Positions 62,211 through 64,000 of a stretch of DNA of 64,000 nucleotides are shown here, in pieces. The notes beneath the pieces were generated by a model, which searched no databases, was not told the origin of the DNA, and was given only the letters and a program-made list of their open reading frames with translations. The translations under genes were made by a program, and so were the position numbers. Origin of the DNA: Sulfurovum sp. (GTDB lineage Bacteria > Campylobacterota > Campylobacteria > Campylobacterales > Sulfurovaceae); contig JALXCZ010000011.1 of the NCBI GenBank assembly GCA_026990595.1, positions 89,312-153,311 on the forward strand. The letters are read 5' to 3'. The number at the start of each line of letters is the position of its first letter. Position 1 is the stretch's first letter.

Positions 62211-63321
62211 AGAAGAGATCCAAACTACTTGGTTTAGACTTGGTTTTAGGCTTGGATTTGTGTTTTTTACGTATTCTTCTCTTTTTTACTTTCTTGACCG
62301 GTGCAGGTGGTGTGATTTGCTCTACAGGTGCTTCAGGTTCTATGGTATCTTCTTGCGTCTGATCGATTCGGCTTGGGATACTGGAGATGATAGGCAGTGT
62401 CTGATTGTGCTCGGGTACTATGATGCCACTTTGATTCATATCATTACCTGAAATAACGGAACGATTCATATCTGTAATGGATCCAGAAATACATTGTGCA
62501 ACAGCAGGTTTTGGCAGATGCGTGGTGTTGCTGTCAAAGTTCTCTGCAAGGGTGGCTTTTGCATTATTGATGAGGAAAAAAGTTTTAGGATGGAAAATAT
62601 CACTATAGGTTTTAATATGGGCCACTTTATAGGAGCTTTGTACCTCTACTTTTTTCACTACTCCTACAGGAATACCGGCAAAGAAAATATCATCCAGACC
62701 TGAAGTGACCACCCTGTCTCCTACAGCAATTTTATGCCATTTGGGAATGAATTTGATGATCATTTCATTTTTCTCTACTCCCATTGCGATACCGGGTGCC
62801 TGTTCTTTTCCGATAAAGACAGAAAAACGGCATTTATCATCAGAAGTGAGATATCCGTAGAGTTGATTGTTATGTACTTTTGCAGTACCAGCTACCACAG
62901 TACCCTGGATAAGTCCGTAAAGTTTATCTTCCATGAGTGCTTTGGGTTTAGTGAGAATAATTTGTGAAAAACTGTTAAGTTTTACATAAGATATCGTCTC
63001 TGCAATAGAAATATTATGTACAGGAAGTTTAGAGAGTTTTGGAAGTATCTCGTAAATATTTTTGATCTGTTTGATGTAGTGTGTCTGCTCAAGCAGGAGT
63101 TTACGTAAAATACGATTCTCTTTGCTCAGTTTTTCTATAGACTCTTTTTGGAAGATATAGGAGTGGCTTTTATCTTCTATATTTTGTGTAAAATTCTTAT
63201 AGTTTTGCTTGATAGGGTTGATAATACCCAGCAGCGTATCGGCAATACGCTCATCATTTCTTGTCAGGAGTACTGTTAATACCAATAACAGTATAACAAT
63301 AATAACCAGTCTAGTCTTCAT
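62209..63321 (-). CDS. mreC: Rod shape-determining protein MreC
   Basis: 370 residues. One N-terminal membrane helix (about 5-20) is followed by a coiled coil (about 35-85) and the MreC beta domain (LYGLIQGTVVAGTAKV near 135, PGIAMGVEKN, GDRVVTSGLDDIFFAGIPVG near 205). A low-complexity C-terminal tail rich in Lys/Pro/Thr (about 315-370) is unusual in length. It scaffolds cell-wall elongation at the inner membrane. Overlaps mreB by 11 nt. Confidence 0.92.
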   Translation of the reverse strand: MKTRLVIIVILLLVLTVLLTRNDERIADTLLGIINPIKQNYKNFTQNIEDKSHSYIFQKESIEKLSKENRILRKLLLEQTHYIKQIKNIYEILPKLSKLPVHNISIAETISYVKLNSFSQIILTKPKALMEDKLYGLIQGTVVAGTAKVHNNQLYGYLTSDDKCRFSVFIGKEQAPGIAMGVEKNEMIIKFIPKWHKIAVGDRVVTSGLDDIFFAGIPVGVVKKVEVQSSYKVAHIKTYSDIFHPKTFFLINNAKATLAENFDSNTTHLPKPAVAQCISGSITDMNRSVISGNDMNQSGIIVPEHNQTLPIISSIPSRIDQTQEDTIEPEAPVEQITPPAPVKKVKKRRIRKKHKSKPKTKSKPSSLDLF

Positions 63322-64000
63322 ATGCCATTTGCTGGAGAATATCTATTTCATCAAGTGCTTTACCTGTACCTTTAGCTACTGCAAGAAGAGGATCTTCAGC
63401 AATATAGACCGGAAGCTTTACTGCATCCGAGAGGTATTTATCCAAACCTCTGATAAGGGCTCCACCTCCTGTAAGAACGATACCGTTCTCTACAATGTCG
63501 CCTGCAAGTTCCGGTGGTGTCTGCTCCAGTACATCTTTGAGCGCATCAGCGATCTCTTCAAGAGAATCTTTCATTGCAGCTCGAAGGTGTTCAGAAGTAA
63601 TATCGATAGAAGCAAGACTACCTTCTACCTGGTCTCTACCCCGAACAGCAGTACTAAGTTCTTCTTCCAAAGGTACTGCTGTACCGATCTTGATCTTGAG
63701 TTCTTCTGCCACACGATCACCGATAAGAAGGTTGAAGTTCTTTTTGATGTAGTCAACGATCGCCTGGTCAATATGGTCTCCTGCGATACGGATGGATTTA
63801 CTGATCACAAGTCCACCAAGAGAAGTCACACCTATCTCAGTAGTTCCCCCGCCAATATCCACAACAAGGTTACCGTTTGGATCTTTTACCGGGATACCGG
63901 CACCAATAGCAGCTGCCATAGGTTCTTCAATGAGATAGACATATCTTGCTCCTGCATTTTCAGCAGAATCTTTTACAGCACGTCTCTCAACCTGTGTCAA
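63311..64000 (-). CDS. mreB: Rod shape-determining protein MreB (C-terminal part)
   Basis: 229 residues shown; the N-terminus lies beyond the right edge of the window. Actin-fold signatures are visible: LIEEPMAAAIGAGIP, VVDIGGGTTEIGVTSLGG and VLTGGGALIRGLDKY. It forms cytoplasmic filaments that guide wall synthesis; mreC is translationally coupled after it. Confidence 0.96.
   Translation of the reverse strand: MTQVERRAVKDSAENAGARYVYLIEEPMAAAIGAGIPVKDPNGNLVVDIGGGTTEIGVTSLGGLVISKSIRIAGDHIDQAIVDYIKKNFNLLIGDRVAEELKIKIGTAVPLEEELSTAVRGRDQVEGSLASIDITSEHLRAAMKDSLEEIADALKDVLEQTPPELAGDIVENGIVLTGGGALIRGLDKYLSDAVKLPVYIAEDPLLAVAKGTGKALDEIDILQQMAYED

Noticed and set aside
1..64000. CRISPR arrays, tRNA and rRNA genes, transposase genes
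   Set aside because: Looked for repeat-spacer arrays, cloverleaf signatures and transposase motifs by eye; none was found. A tRNAscan or Infernal run would be decisive.

Overview
The window looks like chromosomal DNA of a Campylobacterota (Epsilonproteobacteria) member close to Sulfurovum/Sulfurimonas. I infer this from the low GC, the futalosine-pathway deaminase, small c-type cytochromes, group III truncated hemoglobin, Campylobacterota-style hypothetical proteins and the gene neighbourhoods. No rRNA, tRNA, CRISPR array or complete transposase gene was recognised. The mreB gene runs off the right end.

Layout. (1) 1-8.25 kb, minus strand: an NfrB/NfrA/DUF4434 exopolysaccharide locus and a DUF2334 polysaccharide-deacetylase-like gene. 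Each of the two transcripts starts with a c-di-GMP-I (GEMM-I) type riboswitch, and the NfrB-like synthase itself ends in a c-di-GMP-binding MshEN-type domain. (2) 8.4-14.8 kb: a TauE/SafE-like membrane protein, a TerB-like protein, acylphosphatase, msrA, trxC, an OmpR-type two-component pair, one CXXCH cytochrome, two paralogous cytochrome-like proteins without a heme motif, and a c553-type cytochrome. (3) 14.8-29.7 kb: a copper/silver resistance island with a cusCBA-like RND efflux system and a CxxGKC lipoprotein, a DsbD-like thiol transporter, a CopA-type multicopper oxidase with CopB, a small repeat protein, a YHS-containing Cu P-type ATPase, and a second two-component pair. TGCACA-containing repeats lie in its three promoter regions. 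(4) 29.7-36.9 kb: a MITE-like element, DUF4395/Rrf2/MetY-like sulfur genes, a CAP-domain protein, sppA, a futalosine-pathway deaminase, a pentapeptide protein with a thioredoxin-fold partner, and a flavodoxin-fold oxidoreductase. (5) 36.9-39.5 kb: a very AT-rich accessory patch. A DUF262/HNH (GmrSD-like) gene and a small partner are bounded by two 63-nt hairpin repeats that resemble integron attC sites. (6) 39.7-50.6 kb: mostly housekeeping genes (aroQ, Xaa-Pro peptidase, folK, flhF-like, SpoA-like, mnmA, prs, lepA) plus a CopD-like protein, a truncated hemoglobin and a VWA/DUF2201 protein whose 3' end lies in a 125-bp tandem duplication. (7) 50.9-53.4 kb: a MotA/MotB-like ion-channel pair with a long periplasmic coiled coil and a small third gene. 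(8) 53.4-64 kb: mltG, small conserved genes, a fatty acid desaturase, a frameshifted trmH, a HIT protein, a TsaC-like protein, carB and mreC-mreB.

The strongest system-level signal is at the left end. Two riboswitches and an allosteric domain would let c-di-GMP act on one NfrAB-type polysaccharide pathway at both the RNA and protein level. The second most interesting signal is the repeat-bounded DUF262 module.
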